Origin: Aquipseudomonas alcaligenes
Lineage (GTDB): Bacteria > Pseudomonadota > Gammaproteobacteria > Pseudomonadales > Pseudomonadaceae
Length of the DNA: 64,000 nucleotides
NCBI RefSeq assembly: GCF_003205495.1
Contig: NZ_QJRX01000002.1
Coordinates: forward strand, 372,001-436,000
Reading direction: 5' to 3'
In this document: positions 33,973 to 41,777 of the stretch, piece after piece
Numbering within the stretch: position 1 is the stretch's first letter
How the letters are laid out: each line of letters starts with the position of its first letter
Program-made: the position numbers and the translations under genes
Notes under the pieces: generated by a model
What the model was told of the DNA's origin: nothing
Database searches by the model: none
What the model saw: the letters and a program-made list of their open reading frames with translations, nothing else

Positions 33973-34950
33973 ATGAGCGAATGCAATCACCAGCGCTGGC
34001 GCAGCGAGCATCGTTACCGGCCGCTGGCCAGCGGCGCCGAGCGCCAGGCCTGGCTGGTCACCGCGCTGACCGGCGCGACCATGCTGGTGGAGGTGGTCGC
34101 CGGCTACTGGTTCAACTCCATGGCGCTGCTCGCCGATGGCTGGCACATGGCCTCGCATACCCTGGCCATCGGCCTCAGCGCGCTGGCCTACCTGCTGGCG
34201 CGGCGCTATGCCGACGATCCGCGCTTCGCCTTCGGCACCTGGAAGATCGAGGTGCTGGCCGGCTTCGCCAGCGCGGTGCTGCTGGTCGCGGTGGTGGCAA
34301 GCATGCTGTTCGAGTCGCTGTGGCGGCTGTGGTCGCCGCAGGCCATCGCCTTCGACCAGGCGCTGGCGGTGGCCGTGCTGGGGTTGCTGGTGAACCTGCT
34401 GTCGGCCTGGCTGCTGCACGATGGCCAGGGGCATGCTCATCATGATCATGATCATGATCATGATCACGATCACGATCACGATCACGATCACGATCATGGC
34501 CATGGCCATGGCCATGGCGAGGATCTCAACCGCAAGGCGGCCTTCCTGCACGTGCTGACCGATGCGCTGACCTCGGTGGCGGCCATCCTCGCGTTGCTCG
34601 GCGGCAAGTGGCTGGGCTGGCACTGGCTGGACCCGCTGATGGGCGTACTCGGCGCGCTGGTGATCGGCCTGTGGGTCAAGGGCCTGCTGCTGCAGACCGG
34701 AAAGGTGCTGCTCGACCGGGAAATGGACAGCCCGCTGGTGCAACGGGTACGTGGTCACCTGGAGGGCCTCGACGATACCGAGGTGCTCGACCTGCACCTG
34801 TGGCGCGTGGGCAGCGCGCAGTACGCCTGCATCATCCACCTGGTGACCCATGGCGGGGCCAGCGCGGATCACTACAAGGCGCAGCTGGCGGGCTTTCCGC
34901 AGCTGGTTCACGTGACGGTGGAGGTCAATCGCTGTGGCGCCGGGGGATAG
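33973..34950 (+). CDS. dmeF: CDF-family cation efflux protein, DmeF type
   Basis: A 325-residue inner-membrane metal/proton antiporter of the cation diffusion facilitator family. Metal site residues are visible in TM2 (LLADGWHMASH) and TM5 (HVLTDALT, H193 and D197). Between TM4 and TM5 lies a His-Asp repeat (about 154-182) encoded by tandem hexamers. DmeF proteins export Co2+, Ni2+ and other divalent ions; the family assignment is from the DGWHMASH motif and layout. I chose ATG 33973, with GGGAGAAA upstream. Confidence 0.9.
   Translation: MSECNHQRWRSEHRYRPLASGAERQAWLVTALTGATMLVEVVAGYWFNSMALLADGWHMASHTLAIGLSALAYLLARRYADDPRFAFGTWKIEVLAGFASAVLLVAVVASMLFESLWRLWSPQAIAFDQALAVAVLGLLVNLLSAWLLHDGQGHAHHDHDHDHDHDHDHDHDHDHGHGHGHGEDLNRKAAFLHVLTDALTSVAAILALLGGKWLGWHWLDPLMGVLGALVIGLWVKGLLLQTGKVLLDREMDSPLVQRVRGHLEGLDDTEVLDLHLWRVGSAQYACIIHLVTHGGASADHYKAQLAGFPQLVHVTVEVNRCGAGG
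34436..34519 (+). repeat. Hexanucleotide tandem repeat inside dmeF
   Basis: Tandem GATCAT (x3), GATCAC (x5), GATCAT, then GGCCAT units encode the His-Asp and His-Gly stretch. The tract contains nine GATC sites in 60 bases. Units of six keep the reading frame, so length change would alter the loop, not break the protein. Confidence 0.9.
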
Positions 34951-35230
34951 GGCGCCGGGGGCAGGACTTCCGACTTTAACGGTGCTGCCCGGCCTCGCCA
35001 AGCGTTATTCGTCGCACCGATAAAAAAGCCTGGCGGCACAGAAAAAGTTCTTTTTCCTGTCATCCGGATTGGGGTATTTAGAAAGCAGACCGCCGAACCC
35101 TGCAGCACAGGTGGCGGCCCTCGGCCATCACCTTTGCTCGCGCGATCCCGCTCCGTTCGGGAGGTGGGCGGTCCTCCCGGCGGAGTCCCTGCGGCTCCGT
35201 CGTCCAGGCCCCTCGATAAGGTGACCGAGT
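34951..35230. other. Intergenic region upstream of the PhoH gene
   Basis: This holds no ORF that I can support. It contains a small palindrome GAAAAAGTTCTTTTTC at 35041-35056 and, from 35150, GC-rich hairpin-forming sequence (GGAGG-TGGGCGGT-CCTCC) that may be a structured leader of the PhoH gene. Confidence 0.4.
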
Positions 35231-36622
35231 ATGGATGATCACGGACGCACCCGCTCCACCCAGCCCACCCTCTATGTCCTCGACACCAACGTCCTGATCC
35301 ACGATCCCAACGCGCTGCTGAATTTCCAGGAACACCACGTCGCCATCCCCATGACCGTGCTGGAGGAGCTGGACAAGCTCAAGACCGGCAAGCACACGGT
35401 CGCCGCCGAATGCCGCCAGGCCATCCGCCTGATCGACCAGACGCTGGGCGAGGCCAGCCCCGAGGAGGTGGAGCAGGGGGTGCCGATCCGCCGCGGCAAG
35501 AACGAGCCCAAGGGCACCCTGTCGATCCTCATGAGCAAGCGCGCGGAGCCGATCACCTGGCTGCCCGAGCACCTCAACGACAACAAGATCATCAACCAGC
35601 TGGTGGAGCTGCAGAGCCGGCGCAGTGGCTCGCCCGTGGTGCTGGTGACCAAGGACATCAACATGCGCCTGAAGGCGCGTGCCTGTGGCATCTCCGCGGA
35701 GGACTACCACACCGACCAGCTGGTCGACGACGTGTCCCTGCTGTCGCGCGGTTACCACAACCTGGCCGGCTCCTTCTGGGACCGCGTGAGCAAGGTCGAG
35801 ACCCGTCAGGGCCATGGCCGTACCTGGCACCAGGTGCAGCTCACCGACAATCTGCCGGCCGTGCACATCAACGAGTTCATCGTCGACGAGCAGGGCTTCG
35901 TCGGCTGGGTCAAGGGCATCCAGGGCAGCAGCCTGACCATCCTCGACCTGCACCAGGAGCCGCTGCTGCACCAGGAGGCCTGGGGCCTGCGCCCGCGCGA
36001 CGTGTATCAGGCACTGGCGCTGTATGCGCTGCTGGACCCGGACATCCATCTGGTCAACCTGTCCGGCGCCGCCGGTTCGGGCAAGACCATCCTGGCGCTG
36101 GCCGCGGCCATCGAGCAGACCATGGTCAGCAAGCGCTACCGGCGCATCATCGCCACCCGCAGCGTGCAGGGCCTGGACGAGGACATCGGCTTCCTGCCCG
36201 GCACCGAGGCGGAGAAGATGGAGCCCTGGCTGGGCGCCATCACCGACAACCTGGAGGCGCTGCACTCGGACGACGAGAGCACCCATGGCAGCGTCGACTA
36301 CATCCTGCAGAAGGTGCCGCTGCAGTTCAAATCGCTCAACTACATTCGCGGGCGCAGCTTCCAGCACAGTCTGATCCTGATCGACGAGTGCCAGAACCTC
36401 ACCCCGCACCAGATGAAAACCATCATCACCCGTGCCGGCAACGGTTCCAAGGTGGTCTGCCTGGGCAACCTGGCGCAGATCGACACCCCCTACCTGTCTG
36501 CCACCAGTTCGGGCCTGACCTACCTCACCGAGCGCTTCAAGGACTTCGAACACGGCGTGCACATCACCCTGCAAGGGGTGCCGCGCTCGGTGCTGGCCGA
36601 GTACGCCGAGGCGCACATGTAA
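35231..36622 (+). CDS. PIN-PhoH fusion protein (PhoH2 type)
   Basis: A 463-residue cytosolic protein. The N-terminal PIN nuclease domain (about 12-150) has the acidic motif YVLDTNVLIHDP with Asp18. The C-terminal PhoH ATPase domain (about 245-463) has Walker A GAAGSGKT near 279-286 and Walker B LILIDECQN near 381-389. PhoH2 proteins act as ATP-driven RNA helicase/RNases in other bacteria; some belong to toxin-antitoxin loci, but no small antitoxin ORF is seen upstream here. A 10-bp hairpin follows. Confidence 0.92.
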   Translation: MDDHGRTRSTQPTLYVLDTNVLIHDPNALLNFQEHHVAIPMTVLEELDKLKTGKHTVAAECRQAIRLIDQTLGEASPEEVEQGVPIRRGKNEPKGTLSILMSKRAEPITWLPEHLNDNKIINQLVELQSRRSGSPVVLVTKDINMRLKARACGISAEDYHTDQLVDDVSLLSRGYHNLAGSFWDRVSKVETRQGHGRTWHQVQLTDNLPAVHINEFIVDEQGFVGWVKGIQGSSLTILDLHQEPLLHQEAWGLRPRDVYQALALYALLDPDIHLVNLSGAAGSGKTILALAAAIEQTMVSKRYRRIIATRSVQGLDEDIGFLPGTEAEKMEPWLGAITDNLEALHSDDESTHGSVDYILQKVPLQFKSLNYIRGRSFQHSLILIDECQNLTPHQMKTIITRAGNGSKVVCLGNLAQIDTPYLSATSSGLTYLTERFKDFEHGVHITLQGVPRSVLAEYAEAHM

Positions 36623-36635
36623 TCGCCCCGGGTGC

Positions 36636-36659
36636 GTGCTCCTCCGACCGGAGGAGCAC
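36636..36659. terminator. Hairpin after the PhoH gene
   Basis: Perfect 10-bp stem GTGCTCCTCC / GGAGGAGCAC with loop GACC. It has no U run, so it is a weak terminator or an mRNA 3' end. Confidence 0.5.
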
Positions 36660-36721
36660 GTGGGCGCACGCTTCGCGTGGCGGCGGCGTTACAATGGCCG
36701 CATCCACACCGGAGCAATATC

Positions 36722-37213
36722 GTGCTGACCCATCTCGATTCCCAAGGCCGCGCCAACATGGTGGACGTCACCGACAAGGCGGTGACGTCCCGCGAGGCCG
36801 TGGCCGAAGCCCGCGTACGCATGCTGCCCGCCACCCTGGCGATGATCGCCGATGGTAGTCATCCCAAGGGCGACGTGTTCGCCGTGGCGCGCATCGCCGG
36901 CATCCAGGCGGCGAAGAAGACCTCCGACCTCATCCCGCTGTGCCACCCGCTCATGCTCACCAGCGTCAAGGTCGAGCTGGCAGCGGAGGGCCTCGACTGC
37001 GTGCGCATCGTCGCGCGCTGCAAGCTGGCCGGGCAGACCGGCGTGGAGATGGAGGCGCTGACCGCCGCCAGCGTCGCCGCACTGACCCTCTACGACATGT
37101 GCAAGGCCGTGGATCGCGGCATCTGCATCGAGACCGTGCGCCTGCTGGAGAAGTCTGGCGGCAAGAGCGGTGACTACCACTTGGACTATCACGAGGCAGG
37201 GAGCCTGACATGA
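36722..37213 (+). CDS. moaC: Molybdenum cofactor synthesis MoaC (cyclic pyranopterin monophosphate synthase)
   Basis: A 163-residue enzyme that, after MoaA, makes cyclic pyranopterin monophosphate. Family signatures: [30 protein letters not shown] and [14 protein letters not shown], with the catalytic Lys in the last. The start is GTG 36722 with GGAGC upstream; no ATG would give a full N-terminus. It overlaps moaD by 4 bases (ATGA). moaA is not in the window. Confidence 0.96.
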   Translation: MLTHLDSQGRANMVDVTDKAVTSREAVAEARVRMLPATLAMIADGSHPKGDVFAVARIAGIQAAKKTSDLIPLCHPLMLTSVKVELAAEGLDCVRIVARCKLAGQTGVEMEALTAASVAALTLYDMCKAVDRGICIETVRLLEKSGGKSGDYHLDYHEAGSLT

Positions 37214-37455
37214 TCCGCGTACAGTACTTCGCCCGCTACCGAGAGGTGCTGGGCATCGACGGCGAGCAGCTGCAGCGCGCTGCGCTGGGCAACCTGGAGC
37301 AGCTGCGCGAGCACCTGCTGAGCCGCGGTGGCGTGTGGCAGGTGCTGGCCGAGCAGAACCTGATGTGCGCGCGCAACCAGGAGCTGTGCAGCCTGGACAC
37401 CGAGATCGCCGACGGCGACGAGATCGCCTTCTTCCCCACAGTTACAGGCGGCTGA
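37210..37455 (+). CDS. moaD: Molybdopterin synthase sulfur carrier subunit MoaD
   Basis: An 81-residue ubiquitin-like protein that ends in the required Gly-Gly (TVTGG), which is adenylated and thiocarboxylated. It forms molybdopterin synthase with MoaE, whose gene starts right after. Translationally coupled to moaC through ATGA. Confidence 0.96.
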   Translation: MIRVQYFARYREVLGIDGEQLQRAALGNLEQLREHLLSRGGVWQVLAEQNLMCARNQELCSLDTEIADGDEIAFFPTVTGG

Positions 37456-37456
37456 G

Positions 37457-37912
37457 ATGAGCGTCCGGGTACAGGTCGAGGCCTTCGATCCGGGCCACGA
37501 ACTCAATGCGCTGCACGCCGCCAACCTGGGCATAGGCGCGGTGGCCACCTTCGTCGGCTACGTGCGCGACTACAACGACGGCCAGGACGTGCGCGGCCTG
37601 TTCCTCGAACACTATCCGGGCATGACCGAGAAGGCCCTCGCCGGCATCGTCAGTCAGGCCGAACAGCGCTGGCCGCTGCTGCGGGTCGAGGTGCTGCATC
37701 GGGTCGGCCGCCTGCAGCCGGGCGAGCCCATCGTCTTCGTCGGTACCGCCAGCGCCCACCGCCAGGCGGCGTTCGACGCCTGCAACTTCATCATGGACTA
37801 CCTGAAGACCCGCGCACCCTTCTGGAAAAAGGAAGACACCCCGGAAGGCGCACGCTGGGTCGAGGGCCGTGACAGCGATCAGGCTGCCGCGGCGCGCTGG
37901 TCCAAGCCCTGA
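37457..37912 (+). CDS. moaE: Molybdopterin synthase catalytic subunit MoaE
   Basis: A 151-residue enzyme subunit. The sequence GAVATFVGYVRDYNDGQDV, HRVGRLQPGE and the active-site segment FWKKEDTPEGARWVEG are typical. It inserts sulfur from MoaD thiocarboxylate into precursor Z. It is the last gene of moaCDE; no clear terminator follows. Confidence 0.96.
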   Translation: MSVRVQVEAFDPGHELNALHAANLGIGAVATFVGYVRDYNDGQDVRGLFLEHYPGMTEKALAGIVSQAEQRWPLLRVEVLHRVGRLQPGEPIVFVGTASAHRQAAFDACNFIMDYLKTRAPFWKKEDTPEGARWVEGRDSDQAAAARWSKP

Positions 37913-37974
37913 AAGCCCTTTTGCATGAGCGGCGCGGATGCCTGTCTGCGGCGTTGTGACAGGTTGTTGACGAT

Positions 37975-38011
37975 TTGTACATTAAAGTCCAGTATGGACT
38001 CATAAGTACAA
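37975..38011. promoter_or_regulatory. 37-bp double palindrome upstream of the binding-protein gene
   Basis: Centred on 37993: outer arms TTGTAC / GTACAA (37975-37980, 38006-38011) and inner arms AGTCCA-GTA-TGGACT (37986-38000). The whole layout (inner TCCA-N3-TGGA, outer arms 13-18 bases from the centre) recurs upstream of dauB at 48110-48146. It is probably an operator for DauR or another shared regulator. It lies 144 bases upstream of the binding-protein start. Confidence 0.75.
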
Positions 38012-38154
38012 ATTAGCGGCTCGTCGATCATGCTCCAGTGCCAGCTATATCCGCTCCAGCCTGTGCGCCGACATCCGTCGGTCGCGCCTTCTCCTGCCCA
38101 GCCTCAGCTTGCCAACCTGCCCGCCTCACGGTGGGCGCATCCGGGAGTCACACC

Positions 38155-38931
38155 ATGAAGAAACTCGCATTGCTGGGCGGCCTCGCCCTGGGCCTGCTGG
38201 CCTCCAGCCTGTTCGCCGCCGACAAGCCCCTGCGCCTGGGCATCGAAGCCGCCTATCCGCCCTTCGCCTTCAAGCAGGCCGACGGCTCCATCGCCGGTTT
38301 CGACGTCGACATCGGCGTGGCCCTGTGCGCCGAGATGAAGGTCGAGTGCCAGTGGGTGGAGCAGGAATTCGACGGCTTGATCCCCTCGCTCAAGGTGAAG
38401 AAGGTCGACGCCGTGCTGTCGTCCATGACCATCACCGACGAGCGCCGCAAGTCGGTGGATTTCACCGGCAAGTACTACTACAGCCCGGCACGCCTGACCA
38501 TGAAGGAAGGCACCGTGGTCAGCGACGATTTCTCCAGCCTGTCCGGCAAGCGCATCGCCGTGCAGCGCGCCACCACCACCGACCGCTTCGCCACCGAGGT
38601 GCTGGCGCCCAAGGGCGTGGAAGTGGTGCGCTACAGCTCGCAGAACGAGATCTACCTGGACATGGTCTCCGGTCGCGTCGACGGCACCCTGGCCGACGCC
38701 ATCCCGGTGGACGAGGGCTTCCTCAAGACCGAGCAGGGCAAGGGCTTCGCCTTCGTCGGCCCGGCCTTCACCGATCCGGCCTACTTCGGCGAGGGTGCCG
38801 GCATCGCCGTGCGCAAGGGCGACAAGGCCCTGCTGGACAAGCTCAACGCCGCCATCGCCGGCATTCGCGCCAGCGGCGAGTACCAGAAGATCCAGAGCAA
38901 GTACTTCAGCTTCGATATCTACGGCGACTGA
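38155..38931 (+). CDS. Periplasmic basic amino-acid (Lys/Arg/Orn-type) binding protein
   Basis: A 258-residue SBP_bac_3 protein with signal peptide 1-21. The ligand pocket residues look like the LAO-type proteins: [40 protein letters not shown] and [18 protein letters not shown]. No transporter genes follow. In P. aeruginosa a similar binding protein (PA3865) lies beside dauBAR; here the two loci are 10 kb apart but share a promoter palindrome. Start ATG 38155; preceded by GGGAG. Confidence 0.88.
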   Translation: MKKLALLGGLALGLLASSLFAADKPLRLGIEAAYPPFAFKQADGSIAGFDVDIGVALCAEMKVECQWVEQEFDGLIPSLKVKKVDAVLSSMTITDERRKSVDFTGKYYYSPARLTMKEGTVVSDDFSSLSGKRIAVQRATTTDRFATEVLAPKGVEVVRYSSQNEIYLDMVSGRVDGTLADAIPVDEGFLKTEQGKGFAFVGPAFTDPAYFGEGAGIAVRKGDKALLDKLNAAIAGIRASGEYQKIQSKYFSFDIYGD

Positions 38932-38932
38932 T

Positions 38933-39547
38933 TCAGCCCTGCAACAGGCGCTCCAGCTCGCGCTCACCCCGCGGGCTGAAGGCGATCACCCGCGAGGCCG
39001 GATCGCGCCTGGCCCAGCCCAGTTCCAGTAGGCGCTGCAGCAATTGCGCGCCGAGCGCGCCGCCCAGGTGGTGGCGCCGCTCGCTCCAGTCCAGGCAGGG
39101 ACGGCACAGCTGACGTCGCCCGGCGGCGGCCTCCACGTCGATCTGCAGCGCGGCGAACCAGCTCTTACCGGTCTCGGTCAGGCGCAGCTGTTCGCCGTTT
39201 TCCTCGATGCAGCCGCGCTGCAGCAGACTCTCATAGGCCTTCACGCCCAGCTCTCCGGCCAGGTGGTCGTAGCACACCCGCGCCCTGCGCAGCGCCGGCT
39301 CGCGCGGGCTGGAGCGCACGCGCACGGCGCCGGCGCGGAAGGCCACGCCCATCAGCGCCTCAAGCAGGCGGGCCACGTCGGCGTCGGCCAGGCGGAAATA
39401 GCGATGGCGGCCCTGAGCCACGGCGCTGACTAGGCCGGCCTCGAGTAGCTTGGCCAGGTGCGCGCTCATGGTCGGCTTGCTCACCCCGGCGATCTGCGCC
39501 AGCTCGGTGGCGGTCAGCGCGCGGTCGGCCATCAGCGCAGTGAGCAC
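38933..39547 (-). CDS. ArsR-type winged-helix regulator (start uncertain)
   Basis: A protein of about 204 residues from GTG 39547. It has an ArsR-like helix-turn-helix (TATELAQIAGVSKPTMSAHL, then LLEAGLVSAVAQGRHRYFRL) and an extra C-terminal domain (about 90-204) with Cys-containing segment RRQLCRPCLDW. Coding similarity seems to continue upstream (NIARIASLIGDHARAE), but no ATG, GTG or TTG exists in that frame up to the TAG at about 39621, so the true start may be CTG, ATC or ATA, or lie in a damaged 5' end. It is divergent from two small monooxygenase genes, with a palindrome between. Confidence 0.75.
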   Translation of the reverse strand: MLTALMADRALTATELAQIAGVSKPTMSAHLAKLLEAGLVSAVAQGRHRYFRLADADVARLLEALMGVAFRAGAVRVRSSPREPALRRARVCYDHLAGELGVKAYESLLQRGCIEENGEQLRLTETGKSWFAALQIDVEAAAGRRQLCRPCLDWSERRHHLGGALGAQLLQRLLELGWARRDPASRVIAFSPRGERELERLLQG

Positions 39548-39611
39548 TTCGGCGCGGGCGTGGTCGCCGATCAGTGAGGCGATGCGGGCGATGTTGGGTC
39601 CGTCTTTTATA

Positions 39612-39629
39612 GTTCGATCCTAGTCGAAC
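39612..39629. promoter_or_regulatory. Palindromic operator between the ArsR-type gene and the ABM genes
   Basis: GTTCGATCCTAGTCGAAC: 6-bp arms GTTCGA / TCGAAC around a 6-base centre. It lies in the divergent promoter region and is a likely autoregulatory site of the ArsR-type protein. Confidence 0.65.
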
Positions 39630-39685
39630 CATCGACCGGCGACAAAGCGCTAGGGTGAAGCCGTGCATCCAGGGAGAACACCGGC

Positions 39686-40013
39686 ATGACCATCACCTGC
39701 TTCATCCGTTACCAGATCGACCCGTTCCAGCGCGAGGCCTTCCGTGAGTACGCGGAGAACTGGGGGCGCATCATCCCGCGCTGCGGCGGCCAGCTGCTCG
39801 GCTACTTCCTGCCCCACGAGGGCAGCAACGATATCGCCTGGGGGCTGATCGCCTTTCCCAGCCTGGCCGCCTACGAGGCCTACCGCACCCGCCTGAAGGG
39901 CGATGCCGGGGGGGCGCGCCAACTTCGCCCTGGCCCAGGAGAAACGCTTCATCCTGCGCGAGGAGCGCAGCTTCCTCGAACTGGTGGAGGGCACGCAGCC
40001 ATGCTCGCGGTGA
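39686..40013 (+). pseudogene. NIPSNAP/ABM-fold protein, frameshifted at a G7 run
   Basis: Reads normally from [20 protein letters not shown] to RLKGDAGG, then the frame is lost in a run of seven G at 39908-39914. With six G it would continue [20 protein letters not shown] and end VEGTQPCSR at TGA 40011-40013, giving a protein of about 108 residues, normal for the family. Such proteins are dimeric alpha-beta barrels of small monooxygenases or unknown enzymes. The alternative frame with seven G runs on into the next gene. It could be a pseudogene, a sequencing error, or a phase-variable gene. Confidence 0.7.
39908..39914 (+). repeat. G7 homopolymer at the frameshift
   Basis: Seven G in a row exactly where the ABM gene changes frame; six G would restore it. 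Confidence 0.85.
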
Positions 40014-40356
40014 TCTTCGAAGTGCAACCGGCAGCGGGCCGGCGCGACACCTACCTGGGCCTGGCCGCCGAGCTGCGCGAGCAGCTGCAGGGCATCGACG
40101 GCTTCCTCTCCATCGAGCGCTTCGAGAGCCTCAGCCAGCCAGCCAGCCAGGCAAGCTGCTGTCGCTGTCGTTCTGGCGCGACGAGGCGGCGGTGCGCCAG
40201 TGGCGCAACACCGAGGAGCATCGCCAGGCGCAACAGGCCGGGCGTGACGGGGTGTTCGCCGACTACCGCCTGCGCGTGGCCGAGGTGTTGCGCGACTACG
40301 GCCTGCAGGCACGCGAGCAGGCACCGGCGGACTCGCAGACGGCTCATGGGGGCTGA
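40001..40356 (+). pseudogene. ABM-domain monooxygenase-like protein, frameshifted at a CCAG repeat
   Basis: Starts [20 protein letters not shown] (ATG 40001, overlapping the end of the previous gene) and reads normally to FESLSQP. A (CCAG)4 tract at 40135-40150 then shifts the frame. With two or five CCAG units the rest would read [20 protein letters not shown] and end at TGA 40354-40356, as in normal antibiotic-biosynthesis-monooxygenase proteins of about 115 residues. The clean tandem repeat suggests slipped-strand variation, but loss of function is equally possible. Confidence 0.7.
40132..40150 (+). repeat. Tetranucleotide tandem repeat (CCAG)4
   Basis: CAGCCAGCCAGCCAGCCAG: four full CCAG units. 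Four-base units shift the frame on each change, which is the hallmark of contingency loci. The copy number is low compared with well-known phase-variable genes. Confidence 0.85.
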
Positions 40357-40436
40357 AAAATATATCTCGGCTGCCCGAGCGCCTTCGCTGTGCTCTGCCT
40401 AGTATGAGTGGAGGCTGACAAGGGGAGGGGGCAGCC

Positions 40437-41777
40437 ATGGCCACGGCCGGCAAGAAAATGGGGCTCACCGGGCTGACCACCCTGGTGGCGGTGAACATGA
40501 TGGGCTCGGGCATCATCATGCTGCCGTCGAGCATGGCCCAGCTGGGGGCGGTGTCGCTGCTGTCCTGGGTAATCACGGCCATCGGTTCGATGGCCATCGC
40601 CTACTGCTTCGCCCAGTGTGGCATCTACTGCACGCGGCCGGGCGGCATGTCGGCCTACACCGAGGAGGCGCACGGCAAGTCGGCGTTCTTCCTCTGTTCC
40701 TACCTGTACTTCCTTTCGCTGGCCATCGGCAACGTGGCCATCGCCATCTCCGCGGTGGGCTACATGACGCCCTTCCTGCCCTGGCTGGGTAGTGGCGCTA
40801 TCCCGTTGTTCGTCGGTACGGTCGGGCTGATCTGGCTGACTACCCTGGCTAACTTCGGTGGGCCGAAAGTCACCGGCCAGATTGGTTCCATCACCGTCTG
40901 GGGGGTGATCATCCCGGTGGCTGGACTGTCGCTGATCGGCTGGTTCTGGTTCGATGCCGAGGTGCTGCGCCAGGCCTGGAATCCCAACGGCATCGCCACC
41001 AGTGAGGCCATCGCGCAGAGCATCCCGCTGACCCTCTGGGCCTTCCTCGGCATGGAGTCGGCGGCGCAGAATTCCGACGCGGTGGAGAACCCGCAGCGCA
41101 ACGTGCCGCTGGCCTGCCTGCTCGGCACCCTGGGTGCGGCGGTGATCTATGTGGCCTCCACCACGGTGATCATGGGCATAGTGCCGAACGCCGAACTGGC
41201 CAGCTCCAGCGCGCCCTTCGCCTTCGTCTATGCGCAGATGTTCAATGGCTGGGTCGGCGACATCATCATGGCCCTGGCGGTGATGGCCTGCGTAGGGTCC
41301 CTGCTGGGCTGGCAGTTCACCCTGGCGCAGACGGCCAAGGTCACCGCCGAGCAGCAGATGTTCCCGCGCCTGTTCGCCAGGGTGACCCTGCTCGGCGCGC
41401 CGATCGCCGGGCTGCTCGCCAACGCCGCGCTGCAGACCGGCATGGCGGTGTCGACCATCTCACCCAACGCCTCCGAGCAGTTCGGCAAGCTGGTCAACCT
41501 GGCGGCGGTGACCAACATCATTCCCTACATCACCGCGCTGTCGGCGTTGCTGATCATCATGCAGAAGGCCGGGGTGGCGCGCGGCGTGCAGTACCGCAAC
41601 GGCGCGGCGCTGGCGGTGGCCATGGCCTACAGCTTCTATGCGTTGTATGCCTCGGGCACCGAGGCGGTGTTCGGCGGCATGCTGGTCACGGCGGTGGGCT
41701 ACCTGCTGTTCGGCTACATCGCCGACCGTTTCCTCGATGAGCGAGCCGGCCAGGCTGCCGCAGGGAGGGGGCGCTGA
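40437..41777 (+). CDS. PotE/CadB-type amino acid-polyamine antiporter
   Basis: A 446-residue inner-membrane APC transporter with 12 helices. The N-terminal signature VNMMGSGIIMLPSSMAQLGA, the segment ITVWGVIIPVAGLSLIGWFW and TLWAFLGMESAAQNSDAVEN match E. coli PotE closely. PotE exchanges putrescine and ornithine; CadB exchanges cadaverine and lysine. No decarboxylase gene lies here. AGGGGAGGGGG precedes ATG 40437. Its stop overlaps the next gene by one base. Confidence 0.88.
   Translation: MATAGKKMGLTGLTTLVAVNMMGSGIIMLPSSMAQLGAVSLLSWVITAIGSMAIAYCFAQCGIYCTRPGGMSAYTEEAHGKSAFFLCSYLYFLSLAIGNVAIAISAVGYMTPFLPWLGSGAIPLFVGTVGLIWLTTLANFGGPKVTGQIGSITVWGVIIPVAGLSLIGWFWFDAEVLRQAWNPNGIATSEAIAQSIPLTLWAFLGMESAAQNSDAVENPQRNVPLACLLGTLGAAVIYVASTTVIMGIVPNAELASSSAPFAFVYAQMFNGWVGDIIMALAVMACVGSLLGWQFTLAQTAKVTAEQQMFPRLFARVTLLGAPIAGLLANAALQTGMAVSTISPNASEQFGKLVNLAAVTNIIPYITALSALLIIMQKAGVARGVQYRNGAALAVAMAYSFYALYASGTEAVFGGMLVTAVGYLLFGYIADRFLDERAGQAAAGRGR

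Noticed and set aside
34436..34519. CRISPR-like periodic repeat
   Set aside because: The period is six bases without spacers, and it encodes a His-Asp loop in a metal transporter.
35231..36622. PIN domain toxin with a missing antitoxin
   Set aside because: The PIN domain is fused to PhoH as in the common PhoH2 family, and the 280 bases upstream hold no plausible antitoxin ORF.
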